This document shows, one piece after another, positions 21,965-36,200 of a stretch of 64,000 nucleotides of DNA. Location of the stretch: assembly GCF_011397635.1 (NCBI RefSeq), contig NC_064769.1:19423207-19487206 (forward strand), given 5' to 3'. A program made the translations under genes and the position numbers. The notes beneath the pieces are model-generated. The model ran no database searches. It worked only from the letters and a program-made list of their open reading frames with translations, and was not told the DNA's origin. This DNA comes from Epinephelus fuscoguttatus (taxonomy: Eukaryota > Chordata > Actinopteri > Perciformes > Serranidae). Positions within the stretch are counted from its first letter, which is position 1. Every line of letters begins with the position of its first letter.

Positions 21965-22161
21965 ATCCTGAAAAATAAGCTCAGAATGAAGGGAAAGGAT
22001 GGTGAAACTGCAAAGGCTTAGAGCTCCACCCTAACAAACAAATCGAGATTGATGATTTGGACTCTAAACAATAGGGCAGCAGTATTTTTATTCCCGGCAG
22101 AAAGTGAGCACGAGGTCTGAGGAGAAGGCTGCTCTGGCATCTGTAGTGCTCTCCTCACACA

Positions 22162-22170
22162 CTTTATATA
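22162..22170 (-). promoter_or_regulatory. Candidate TATA box of the HSPB1-like gene
   Basis: On the minus strand the sequence reads GTATATAAAG about 200 bases upstream of the ATG, which would place a start site near 22135 and leave a 5' leader of about 170 bases. An inverted CCAAT (ATTGG on the minus strand) lies at 22197-22201. I do not see a convincing three-unit heat-shock element next to it. Confidence 0.6.
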
Positions 22171-22199
22171 CCCAGCTGATTCATTCTAGCACTTGTCCA

Positions 22200-25100
22200 A
22201 TGTTAAGTGTGATCTAAAGGATGAGAATGACTTGTATGTCATGAACTGTGGTGTCACTCCTCCGTTGCCCCTGGACCTGGAGAGGATAATGCTAACTATT
22301 CAGTATTTATATCTCTGGAGTGTCTGTGGCAAGTTGTTGGTGAGTGACTCTGGAAGCAGCAAGCAGACAGTTTATTCAGCAGTGGCCTCTGCAGTCTTGT
22401 CACATACTGGTGCTCATTGTCCATAGAAATCACAGCCTTGTGTTATGTGAGGGAACAGCACGTACATTCAGAGTCACACCGTAAACAACAGAGTTACTTC
22501 CAGTTTCTCAACACAAGACTGAAGGAAAAGAACTCCAAACAAACATTATTCTGTTGTGAGCATGTAGGGCAAATTACAACGTTAATGACATGTTTACATT
22601 CAGGACAAAGTGATGGACTGAGGCGCTGACGCTGTCGAGTGCTGGTGAGGAATTTTGCATCCAGAGCAACGTCTTCATGGGTGTTATGTTATGCAAATAA
22701 TGAAGTGAGCTTTAGAGAAATAAATCATACCATTGGCATTAGAGAGGAATGGTATTTATTTATGAGGCAATATCTGAAGCCTTTCCATCTGCACTCATCC
22801 AAAGCATCAGACCAAGATATTAACTAGATAGCCTACTAGACTATTGTTAGCAACACCATCTTGAATTACCATCAAATAGGCTATTTTAATTTGTATATAC
22901 TTCAGATCATCATAATAACCTTGGTAAATATGGAGAAGTTTCCTCTTTGAGTCATAGAGGGATACAGTGTCTTGTAGGCCAAACTGTAGTGTCGCCGTCT
23001 GACAGTCCACAGATTTTGTTACCTTTTTAGCACACATGATTTCTTCCTCATCAAGAATGAAAATGTGCAGCTTCTTACTGAAAGCATCCAAATTATCTGT
23101 TTTCCATGTTCAGTGTGACATTTGTTTGCAGGGCTTCCATCATACGTGCATTCAAGGTCCACATATGACAAAATATGACACTATTTTGTTGAAAGGTTAG
23201 CCCTTTAATGTCCTCAAGAAGAAAAAATCAAAGGAAAAACTTTTTCTCTGCATTTTTTATTTGCTTATAATAACAAAAATCAATGTTAATTTTTTTTTAG
23301 CAGACCCCATAGTTTTTTAAATATAGGCCTCTACCACACAGCTGTGACAGCTGTGATGGCCCTTCATGGTAATGGTACAACAGGAAAAAAGTTACAAATC
23401 ATGTTCTGTTATAATGTTAGAAATATGTTAGTTTACCAACATATAGCAATTTCTGACCATGGAATTAGTAGTAATACCAGTACTACTATTATTTCCATGT
23501 ATGTATTCTAGATTTTTACCATTGCAGTACTTCAAAGCATCTCAAAAATGGTGAAAAAAAATCATGTTGATAGAATTGTTTTCATCAAATATATAATGGA
23601 ATAATATTAATGTTATGGTATTAACAACAATGAATATTCATTCTTTTTTTTTAATTTCATAAGAATTGCAAATTGATTATCTTAGCATCACTACCTTTGC
23701 CATTAAAGGGCAATTCATCCATTTCATTGAGCATAGCTTTAGGCAGTAAAAAAACCATACGGATATATATAAAATGGATTAAATGTATCATATAACAACA
23801 GTAAATGATCAGAAGATGTTTTATTTCTTAGCAGATAGTCAGTTTTAATTATATTAGCTTAGCTTCTCTGCCTTTACCATTAAAGGACAAATGAATTGTT
23901 TTGCAGAGCTTTTTTTTTTTGTTAATTATTTGACCCTTATTAGATTTTTATTTTTTGTACAAGGTTACTCAAACCTGTTCAGTAAGACCTCTGGAACTAT
24001 AATTTGTTAATAAACTTGCCTACCTTTGAAAATCCCACCACACAGAGCCTTTGTGTCTGAAGGAGGTGAACTGACAAGGCATATGATATTAAGACACAGT
24101 GACATCTAGTGGAATTTTTTTATCATAATGTGCCTGAACTGAATGTTAGAGATAGATTTAGGCTAAATTAAATTTAACTGATTTTTCATTAAGAGATAGT
24201 GAGTCAAAATGTGCTCTACAAAGCAGTTAGTACGTTACAGGGTTTAAGCTTCTACTGGTATCTGACAATTATCTATATGCACAATATGAAATAGGCTACA
24301 TGATAGTAGGGCTGTGTCTGTGTATAATAGAGAAGATTCATTTTGTGGCAGGGTGAAAATGCAGTCTGAAATCATTTGTATCTCACTGTAATTTTTGCTA
24401 GGAAACTTATCCATAATCCCCAAGGGTATAAGCCTACCTCATTGATAAAACAACAATAAGTCTACTGAAGTTATAAATTATCATTGCCAAATAGCATTTT
24501 TGTTAGTTTTAACTGATAAATAATGAGAAAACTTCATTGTAAACGTTTAATTACACTTTGTCATGGAGTATTGAGATAAAAGGCTGGTCAAGAACATCTT
24601 AACAACATGTTGTTATGTCTGTGTAGCTTTAGAAAATCATAATTCACACTGAGTCTGAATTATAGTTACACAACAAACTATTTGAAAACTTTATTGTCCA
24701 ACATATTTAAACATAGTAAACTGTATGACAGTATTCATCAGCATTTGATGACAATGCACAAACAACAAGCATTTCATTTTATAGTTTTTTTTCCTGTTTC
24801 TGTGTATACATATATATGTGTGTGTGTTTATATACATATATAAATATACAGGTGGCCTGAAAAGCTGCCCAAAGTCTTTCTTTTTCTTCAGTAGACCAAA
24901 AACAATGATAATGGAGTGTTCAGACAGTGGCAGGTTTTTTGCTTTTATTAATGTTTGACCTTTCATGAGACTTTTATCAGTTATTGTTAACTTATTGAAC
25001 AGGCTTACAGTGTGTTAGAATGCTTTGCAGTGACGGTGTGTCTGGTCAAAAGTGCAACACAAGTTATAATTTCAAAAAACCTGTGCAATAATAGCCATGT

Positions 25101-25249
25101 AAAAGATGGAGTGAATAGTTACTCTTTAACTGAGCAGAGACCTTTGTATGTTTAGTCTGGATCATGGCTGTGCTTTACAATACAATACAAGATGTCTCTT
25201 TTGTGTTATGTGTGTCTTTACCTACTGAAAGCATATATTTGTGAACGAT
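22200..25249. other. AT-rich intergenic stretch, no gene seen
   Basis: The longest minus-strand frame (22807-23091, 94 codons) has no recognisable domain and no splice or promoter support. A (TA)/(TG) run lies near 24800-24850. The part just below 25292 should hold the 3' untranslated region of SUSD2; TTTATT near 24945 reads AATAAA on the minus strand. Confidence 0.5.
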
Positions 25250-25292
25250 TCATTTTAAAGGTACACAGTTTCCAATAGCTGAGGAGTTGTGG

Positions 25293-27237
25293 TTAGAAGG
25301 CTGATGTCGTCTCATTGTCTCGTTTTCTAAAATAAAATAAAAAAGAATAGAAACAGTTAGAGGGTAATGTACTTTCATTCTGTATGGGGAGACTATACAC
25401 AGCTTCTGTGAAACTTTTCCACATTCATTAAATGAGTTAATGAATTTAAAAGATGTTGTCCTACAGATTAATAACGCATCAACTGAAGATACTGCACCTT
25501 TGCTTTCTCTTGGAGTGGAGTACGATTGTTGTTATAATTAAAATCAGTGCTGCAGCTCCAACAACTGAACCAGCCACAATTCCTGCGATGTTACCTACAA
25601 ATGACAAAGATGTTTTTAAAACAGAGGAAGTTCCTAGGAAGTTTCATTACCTTTTTACCTTTAATAGTTAACTGCATAGATTCAGACAGAAAGTGAGAGT
25701 ACATGCAACAGTGATGCCCAACCAGGTAGAACTTTGTTCTGCTGACACAGTCATCCCATGCCTGTACTTTTTTTTTTTCTTGTCCAGTTCAGTGGAACAC
25801 ATTGGCTTAATGTTATACGGATGTCTCCTAAGTATTTTTTGTGTTGCTACTGATTAAGGGTGTAGGTTCAATTTCCACTTTGAGTTGGTGGGGGACACAT
25901 TTGAATAGGGGGTTTGTAGGTCTTCTGCCAGAAAATTTTGAGCGTCAAACACTTATTTTTATGAACCAATGTGCGCCTTTTATAGACCAATTTATGATGT
26001 GTATGTGTCTTCAATTTTGTCAGAATAAAAAGCCTTTGTTTCTTTCATGTTTTTCTTGGGGGGAGCATTCCCCTGCATCCCCCCTTTCCCCGAAATCTAC
26101 ATCTATGCATTAGAATGTATTGAATTAAAAATACAGTATGTTAAGTGTAGCCTTTGAGTGCATGTATTTGCTTCAAACAAAGGCAAGAAAAAATTAATTC
26201 TTGTCATTTGTGATTTGCCCTAATGTACTTCCCAGCCATGCAGGCAGCTTAACTGAAAGCATGGTTCTTGGTATGGCAATGTCTGTTGATACGTCTGTTG
26301 TGTCACCTTTTTTTCCCAGACTGATTAGCTGGATTGGCAAAAAATCTTGTACCAACATTCATGGTGCCCAGAGGATGAACTTTACTGACTTTTATTATCC
26401 TCTGAGATTCTGACTACAGGTGAGATTAACATTTGTAGATTTGAATGAAATCTCTTGTCAGCTTTTGGATATACTGCAACAAATTTTTGTACAACCTCTC
26501 ATTGTCCCTGAGAGGATGAACTGTAAACACTAATGATCCCTAAACGTTTCTTCTAGCACCATCAAGTGTTCAGGTTTTAGTTTAGTATGCTTAACACAGG
26601 TTTATCTCCTGCTACTGCATTCACATTCATGTAAGAGTGTCACCCACCAGGCGGATAAGCCACCTAAGAGTTGAAGAGGTTTGTTTCCAAGAGCGCACAA
26701 GAAAACCTTCCCGAACAAGTCAGTAATTATACACAGAAAAAAGGAGCAAATTTTCTGTGCCAAATATGAGCACAAATACAGGCACTCATTGACATTAAGA
26801 GCACAAAAAGTTTTTGAAAAGCAGCTACTCTGGACTGGAACAGGTCTCACTTTTCTGCATCCGACAGCTTCCCTCCTTTTTCCTGTGAAGCTGCGTGTTT
26901 CTCGTAAGAGTGGGACAAATGGCCACATTAGTCACCTGCCACTGTTGTTTCTTGGATGAACTGCACACTTGCAAACATCAACGTCTGCTCAAGTTTACGG
27001 GAAAAAGTGGCTGAGCCTGTGAACGCCACAGTTGTGACATGAAAAAGTCTCAGGCGAGCATGAGTGACCGACCGACCTTTGGCACAGCAGCACAGCTTTT
27101 AAGCCCAGTGCCATATTTGACTGGAATGCAGCCGCAATTGTTGCTTCCATAAATATTTGTATAAAAATGTCATGAGTGATCTGATTTTTTTTTTCAACAC
27201 TATAGAGCTGATTCGATGGATCAAATGATGCACAGGA

Positions 27238-27282
<45 letters not shown>

Positions 27283-30200
27283 CTCTCAATACAGACACAT
27301 TTGCCACTGCTGATTTGTGAAGATCAGAATTATCAGACAAAACTTCATAACTTTTTCATACTTGGAATCACGCAGGATGTGTCCTGTCCAGACCACTGGC
27401 CGTTCGACTGGCAGACGCGCACTTCTGATCCTTTGAGTTTGTACCCGTCATCGCAGGACAGCTTCACCTTTGATCCTTGTAAATATGTGGTCCCCTCCTT
27501 CTTCCCATTAGTTGGCGGTGAAAGCCATCCACAGGATGTCACTGCACAGCAAAACAACAACTGTGAAGCCATGCCATTGTCTATTATAATCACTTTTTCA
27601 TTGTGTGTTTTTAGAAACTCACCTGGCTTTAGATCCTTCACAAGGGAAATGTGACTCTGGAAAGACATTTTAGTGGCATTTCCCATTGCTGGACTACGGC
27701 CTACCAGGATGTCATACCTACAGGACAGAGATACTGATCAGAAAGTGAGCTGCTGTAGTTAAGAAAATTGTTTCACTTCCATGCATTTAAACAAAGTTGA
27801 AGAATGCATCATCAGGAGCTAAGATATTACTTTTATTCCCTGTATGGGGCAAAATCTAAAAATGCTGCGTCCTACATTTCCTTACATGCTTTTTGTGAGA
27901 CCTCTTTGCTTGGTCATTACCCATGTCCTTCAAACTCATACTTCCAATATAGAATGCAACCTTTTTGTATTCAACAAGCCAAAATTATGGCCTGTTCTCA
28001 TTCCCAGGTTGTCAAACACTGTCAGATATCCTTAACATGTAATATTGACACCAATGGCGCAACTGACATAGTGTAAAGAGCAAGAAAGTCTGCTAAGGAC
28101 AGGGGGTGGGGAGGTGGATGAGAAACACTTTAATTGAAATCTGGATCATTTCTCTTGATCCGTCTTGATTGATTCCACATGCAACCACTAGGTGGTCTGT
28201 TAGCGATAGGGGACAAACAAGTACAGGTGCAAAAAGCTTTATCTAAATACTGAAATGAAACAGGTTTAATATCCAGACTTTAAACTCACTGGGGTATCAC
28301 AGTTCTTGTCACATGTTAAATCAAAAGTCAGAATTATTTTTATGTTACATTATGTAATTTACGCACGGCCCACACTGATATCACATGATGTATTTCTGTC
28401 ACAGTATTTTTATTATTTTATTTATTATCTAACCCGTTTTTAACAAAAATAAGTCTCACTGAGGTCAGTGATTGTTTTTTTTACAAACGTACTTATTTTA
28501 ACCCAAAAAATGACTTTATTTCTAAACCTAACCGAGTAGTTTTGTTGCCTAAACCTAACTGTGACCATTTCACAACATTAACCACGTGTTGCAATGTTTG
28601 TCAGCTGTGCATCACGTAGATACACTAAAGGGCGCTGGGTGCGTTGTTATCAGACACCTATGGGTGTGACAAAGTGTCAGTGACCTGGGACTGAGGACAG
28701 GTTGAAGATAACACTGATGACATCATCAGGATTTAGAAAGTTCCCCTCAGGAGTGGTACTTCTAATGATGTGTAAACCTCCCCATATAGAGACATGACTT
28801 CATTCTTACCGAGATAGCCAACATTTGTTTTTTTAGTTCATTAATTATTAAAGTGAGTAAAAGTAGATAGAAGATTTTCTTGTCACACCTGCAGAACTGA
28901 GCGCCCTCTCCAGAGCATATCTCAGCTGCTTGATTGGCTAATGGATCATCTGGACTCTCAGGGACAGAAAACACCGGAATAAAGGTGTGGTCGTGTCTCG
29001 GATAGTAGAGATATGTGTTCAAAAGATAGTCTGAATCATATGTGAACAAGGCAGACTTGTTGGAGATGGCCCCTGTAAGACAGAGAGAAACATTAGACAG
29101 TTACCATTAAAAGTGCTTCAAGTTAAGTGGAAACTTTGCAACATGAAAATTCAAAGGGTGTGTCCCAGCATGCAGGGGACATGACCCCTAACAGGAAGCA
29201 GTATGACAAGATGAGGTGTGACAAGAGGACCTTAAACTTTGACCTGCGTGTAATTTTTCCTGACTAATATCCAAGATAATTCAGGAGTCAGGAATAGATT
29301 TATGATTACAGGTCTCCATTTTTAACCTGATAATAGTCCTGACCTTACTCTCCTAGTTGCCTTATATTGGCCTTGACTACATTTGTTTTACTTATTGATC
29401 AAATAAATCATTTCCTACTCAACCATTTCACATCATAAGACAGTGAATGAGTTGCTTCTTATTATGTGGGTGGTTTCATCTAATAGTCCAAATCTCATGT
29501 GATTCATAGTCTATGTAAAATATACAGATGTAAACATCACATTCATTTTGAAGAACAGCACATAATCTGCATTGTGAGATTTTTTTCTTACAGCTTGCCC
29601 CAAAGCTGAACACCTCCTCTGGATTGTTGTGGTTCTGCACAAGTTGGCCGTTGGTGAGAGCGAGATCATCCCTGGGGTCACCGTTCATCTTTCCCAGCAG
29701 TCCCAGGGTGGAGTTTTTGAAACCCTCTGGCAGGAGCACGGTGGTTGTCATGGTTCCCTCTCTCAGTCGGACTTCCACCCCGGCTCCACTGGGGAACATC
29801 ACGGTCACATTTGTAGAGGACGGAGAAAACACAAACACACCTAGAAGGGAGATTAAGTCAGAATAAAGGCAGTTCTTTTAGTTTTAACAAGATGATATTG
29901 AGACCTCACTTTGAAGACCCTGAGAGGATATTTTCTCAATCAGCATCTTACTGTGTGGGTCCTACAGGAACACACACATTTATGCCAAAGTTGGAACAGT
30001 TTTCAGTTCACATTTCTGCAGGGGTGGAGGAAATATTTAAATCCTTCACTAAAGTAAAGTAGTGACACAACTGTGTAAGAATATTTACACACAAATAAAA
30101 GTCCTGCTTTGAAAATTGAAAAAGTAAAAGTACAGAAAGTTATATTTTTTTAATTTGGTGTATAGGCAACACATTTTTACAACTGGGGAATGTATGAATC

Positions 30201-33200
30201 ATTGTAGTTCTACAACAACAACAAATGAAAATGAAAATCTTAAAAAATAACTGTTATTCATTTCAACACGCTTGTTTGTCAAAGCCATAGGGAGTCACCA
30301 GAGAGGGGCTAAAGAGCCCCATGTGGCTCTGGAGCCAAGGTTGCCGACCCCTGGGATAGGACATGGGCAAAACTTAGAGATCAAAGTTTTTCTCAAAGAT
30401 TGTGTCTGTCAATTGAGGTAGTTCTTACCTCACTGACATACGTTTAAAGGTTAATCTCTCTGATAAATTTGGATATAACGAGCGATTTGATGCTATATAA
30501 AGGGGGTTTGATGTCATGATTGACAGTTGCATGTGCCAATTGTTGTGCTCACAATCAATGGTGCTGCTCGCAATTGGTCAGACAGTATGGCCAGAACATT
30601 GATACCGTGGAGACTCTGGCTCCAAATGATGTCACCAACACAAATTAGCAGCGTACCTGGGGTATACTGGCAGCATTTTATGCAGTGGAAGGAAGTATTG
30701 AAGGAAAATTTCATAAGTAAAAGCACTCACACACAGAAATCGACCCTGTGAGTGTTATGTTAATAGAAAGTACATTGGATTACTGGATTATTTGTAATTG
30801 ATACATTTACTGAATGTCTAGGCAGCATTTATTGTTGTAGTTGCTCAAGGTGGAGGTCATTCTTAATACTTTGTCTTAATCACAGTGTCACAACTGTGTC
30901 CAAATTCCCATTTACTATCAAAGAAAATCTAAAAAGGGAAGACATTTTATAAGATTTTATCAGGGATACGAAAATAATAAGCAAAAAGTTGAATCAGGGT
31001 CTCACCGTGCAGGTCCATCCAGCTCTGCTCAGAAAAGGAGAGGGTTCTCTGATTCCGCAGCACTTCAAGACTGTTGTGACCGCTGGCCAGCCGCACCTCA
31101 ATAACATCAGAGAGTTTCTCCTCCATGGCTACAGCCGTCAACTTTGTTGCTTTTATTGAGGTTTCTAACAGTGGAAGAATCAGATCAATGATGCAGGGAT
31201 GAGGAATTATAATAGTGTATGTGCAGTGTGTTTTAGAAATATTTGTCACACTTATCAAGTGATATTATCATTGTTGAGAAAGACAAACTTTGAAAAGCTC
31301 AGTGCCTTCAGTAACTCACCACTCACAGGCTCTGTTCTGCCTTGGATTGTCAGCATTTTCTTTCTCGAGGTCACCAAAGTGTATTCCCCAAAGCCGTTGA
31401 AGGAGTAGCTGACACCATCAAATGTAATGAAGTGGGGATCTCCAAACACCACAGCTGGCATTTCACACAAGAATTTAAGTCTCCACACAAAACAACAATA
31501 ATATTATGAAACACATAACACCATGGTTAAAGGTTGACTCACCTGAGCTGGGTGGCTGGTAACGCCTGCAGTCACTGGAGGGCCGGTGTTTGAAGTAGTA
31601 GTGGCAGTTGTCAGACCACAGGCAGCAGTAGTAGAAGCTGAGGACGTCATAGACCCAGTGGGACTGTCCAGGAATCCGAGGGGGGTTGTTGAATGGAGGT
31701 GAGCCCCAGTCGTGTGCTCGATCTGGAGTGCTTCCCCCAATGGAGTCTCCTGTCAGAACCTGAGCGCCGGTGCTGTCATAGCAACACTGTTGTCCCGCTG
31801 CGTACCTGGGACTGTTGATAGAAACACATCAGCAATTTGATTTAAAGTTAGGCAGTAATGCTTACTATGTTTGTCATCTTATTTTTAGAGTGTTACCTTG
31901 CTAACATTTTTTTAATTCGAAATGAAAATAAAGTACACCTGAGACCGATGGGAGTGTCATTAGTTTTGCAGGTATTCAGTCATAAACCAAAGTACTGAAC
32001 AAAGTCAAATTTTGACCTGATAATCTTGAGGAGGACATGAAAGTGTGTACCTAATATTGGCAATAATGGGGTTTCTCAGCAGTTTCCATAACAGAAAAGC
32101 TCATCATCCAATAAAATAGAAAAATGCAATTTTGACACAAATCTCTTAATGTTTTCTAAAATTTCTCTGAAAGTTTTGATACGTAATCACAGCATGTATT
32201 TTTCTACTGTGTTGGTGGCTTAATGTAGTAAGTCTATTTTCGAGGGATTTTTGACCATTTATATCAATTCTCAAGTGGTCAGAAATGCTTAAATTTAGCA
32301 CCAAAACTATGTGACAAATACTATCGACCTGAAAGTATCTACAAAAACTTTTGAGACATAATTGAGCATGGAAATGGCCATCATACACTTCAATTATAAT
32401 GATCTAAGCCCTTATACAGGCTCCTAACCAAAACACAATGTTTATTACATATGAATACCCAGAAGAGTTGAGTTGTATCTCAAATTATTCTTTAGGTGCC
32501 CAGCTTTGAGATGATGTATACCACTTAAATGTGGCGTGTACTGTTGACCAATTATCTCCCCATAAACATCCTCCATCCTCCCCATGAAATCTACTGATGT
32601 AGATTACGCATCATTTTTTTTTACATTTTATTTACTGCAGTATTGTTAAAAGTTACATAAAATTTTTAATTAGTTGTTTACCTTGTAGTATAGTACTACT
32701 TTCAAGGTGCTTTTGATATATTTTTAGGTATGAATGTACAGTTATGGGCAGGTGGCTCCATTAATCAGTGCACAGAGTAAAGTTTTACTGTGTCAGGTGT
32801 CATTATTCAAGTTAAGCTTTCATAAAGAGGGCGGGTGCAGAGTTTAGCCATTATCGCAGTAACTTACAAGTGAGTACAAGGAGGATTACAAGGGTATTAA
32901 CTACTGTTTGCTTCTGGGGTGAGGCAGGGTGGGCCAGGTGTGGGCATTTCTTTGAGGTTATATGTATAATTAACAGCTCAGATAAAAGAACAGAACAGAA
33001 CAGAAGATTAATTAATACAGCCTGCTTTGCAAATTAGATAAATACTTTGTGTTTCAAAGTATTGCTTTTGATGTAAATGCAGCTGTAATATTTAGAATAT
33101 AATATTCTGCAAGTCTGAGTGAAGGATTCACCTTGCCTGTATCGCCCTCACACAGTGAATACTCCCAGGATGGTATGTGCACACACTCCCCTTCTCCATA

Positions 33201-36200
33201 TCGCAGCCATAGTCAGTCTGAGGAAAAAGAGAAAGCCTCTGTGACCAAGCAGCCAACCATGTTCATATGTATACTGTAATCCAGAGAGAATAATCCTCAT
33301 CAATACACACACTAGCTTCACATGCAGATCAGAGGCGTACTACATCAGTACATCAACACATACATGCAGATTTAACACTGCACGTCACTCAACAGTCATT
33401 AGAAGACAGTAATGGCTTTGCCTAACCCTTACTGTAAATGTGTCAGATAAAAAGCATAAGATCGATGCTGAGACGTGGTCAACATTCCAAGAATGCTTGT
33501 AAAAACAGTTAGGGGAAACCTCTCCTTGACTTTGAACTGATAAGCAGAGAGCATTAGTAAAAGGCCACAGGCACTGACAGTCACCATAAACACATAAAAT
33601 CATTACATAGTTAATGTAGCACATAAAAACACTGTTATGACGTCTCTCTTCTGTTCATCTGAGACGTATGATTGCATGTGTGTTATTTAAATTGTGTGAT
33701 GATTGTCTATTTAAGTGTGCGTTGACATAACTTATGTTATGATTTGGGTTTGTTGCCTTTATTATAGGGCAGCTGGAGATAGACGGGATAGGAGGAAAAG
33801 AGAGGGGAGGAAATTGAGTAGTCATAATATCTTGTTTAGACATTTGTTTCTAAAATCAAAGGGTGAGCTACCGAGGCACCACTGCCTAAATTTTAATATT
33901 TCACTGCTGGAAAGATGCAGTAGATGTAAATACTTTTAAAATTGTTGCTAAATGACCTGAGAAAACAAAGAAAAGGGACTGTGGCATTCACTTTTGCTCG
34001 AGAGGAAAAAGAAAGAAAACCGCATCTGCTAGCATGCACTTTGACACACCAGTGAGCGCTCTCACTGGCAGGTGGCAAAACACAAGCTTGGCTATTTTGA
34101 AATCATAAACAATATGCAGGTGGCTGGTAACAAATGATCTTGAATCGATTTCTCACATTACAGCCAAACAGTGCACTAAAATATGTTCCTGAAGACATTT
34201 TAGGCAAGAAATGGGTAATACAGGAAAAGGATTTTATGTTTTTATTTGATCAGCGCCTAGTTTTGATGTTTGATTGGAGTTTGGTCTGTGTTTGAGTGAG
34301 ATCCCAAGAGCCAGGAAAAAAATGCTGATTTACACACACTACCCATGTTATTATGATACAAAGCTGGTTGACCTGTAATTGGCCTGTAATTGCATTTATT
34401 TGCATGAGGTAATTTGAATCATCTCACAGTGATTTTGGGCCAGTTTTTAATCATAAACCATTATTTTTTTAAGGCTGTCTCATGTGATTGCAGCCAAACT
34501 TGCTGCTCTTCCCACTTACATGAAACCTCCCAGTGTCTGCTCTCGCTTGAGCCAGAGTGCAGGGGCAGTCTATGATCTCGCTGAGGAAGTTCGGCAGCTT
34601 ATCTTCTAGCTTGTCCCATGCTAGACATTTATCCAGGGCCCAAACTGTCGAGTTCTGCCTGAACTTCTCCTCCAGATGCCAGGCCAGAGCGTGATCCTCG
34701 GTCCATGCAGCTTGTACATTCCTAAATGACATGACAAATACTGTACAGCTGACAACCAGAATAATACAGTTTTTCTATATTATAGGAAGGATTGTTTAAT
34801 AGATATTGTATTATTGATTCGTGATGATTCTGAACATGTGAAATTGTTTCAGTACTCATTTTCTGCAGTATAGATACGTAGATATCAGCTGTGTTTTATT
34901 GCTCTCTCTTATTATTAATGTTTACTACAGTCTTTCTGCTGTTATCAGCTACTAACCAAGAAAATTCAAATTCATTCAGTCAAATTTGTCAATTTTTCCT
35001 CATGGTATTGATAATAGTATCAAATATTGATATTTTTCAATGTATTGTATTGAAGTTAGAGATTCCAGTATCATGACAACACTAATAGGAGGTGTACTGT
35101 ACATACCACATGCCATCAGGGTACTTGCTGGGGCTGATGCGTAGAGAGCCAAGTTCCCAACTTGCAAAACCGTTCTCTGCTGGTTTAGGCAAGAAGCTAA
35201 AGGAGCCATTGTTGGGCTGATCTTTTGCAAGTGAGTACAGGTATTTCCACTCACCCTGCCAGTTGGCTGAGTAGGGTTCTCCTGCAGAGAAACATTTAAC
35301 AGTTTAACCTTTGTTTTTACTTAGCTAATAGTCATGTGATCTACAAAGTATAAATAAACAGGTGTACTCACCTGTCTCCCTGTATCCCCAGAGCTCTATA
35401 TTGACCCTGTCCGCTATGACCAAAGAGGTATTCCACGTCATCTCAAGAATGCCTCCGACATCAGGTGTACCATAGTACTGCCATTTTGTTGAGTTGACCA
35501 GAGTCGCCTTAAACTTAGCATCTAACTTGCCAGTATGAACTGCAGCAACACATTTGAATCAAATAATGTTACTGTCATTTCAACACCAATTAGAAAACTG
35601 TGTTTTAGCTTTTCGGTTGTCCTCTTAAGAATATGCAGACAGTAACTGTACCTGAGAGCCAGCTGCCAACTCTGTTGAATGTGGTGCCATTATCAGAGGA
35701 GATGTTCAAGGGAATCCATCCTGTTTCATACAGTAGCGGGGAGATACAATGGCCTCTACTGTGGTCATCCACATACCCCACAGTATCAGTACCGTAGTTG
35801 AACCTGCCATTAGATATAAAGGAATGGTCAGCAGGTTTCTATGAAGTAAATAAAGTTGTAATTTCTCTCAATCATTTAACTAATCAAAGATTTAACCAGA
35901 GCAGGTTCAAGAACAAGGATGGGTTACTGAACAGGCCTACCAGGCACAGGCCCAGGGGCACAAAGTGACAGGGCTCCAGGGCCTTCACATGCAAAGTGTC
36001 ACTAAAATCAACACGTACAGAGCAGGAAGAGACACAAAATGACACAGAAAGACCAAAAAGATCAAAAATTCCCTAAAATAGTCACAAAACAACCACGAAA
36101 ATATGCAAAACAAACACAAGGAGACACAAAATTGACCTCATAGTGACACAAAACAACCACAAGGAGACACGAATGTACCACACAGACACAAATCCACAAA

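Noticed and set aside
22175..22210. Heat-shock element ahead of HSPB1
   Set aside because: Only partial TTC/GAA units are seen (TTCATTCTAG); there is no set of three alternating pentamers.
22807..23091. Minus-strand open frame of 94 codons in AT-rich intergenic DNA
   Set aside because: No homology I recognise, no promoter and no flanking splice sites; length is expected by chance in this composition.
27238..27290. CA-repeat as a CRISPR-like or tandem coding array
   Set aside because: A plain dinucleotide microsatellite without spacers.
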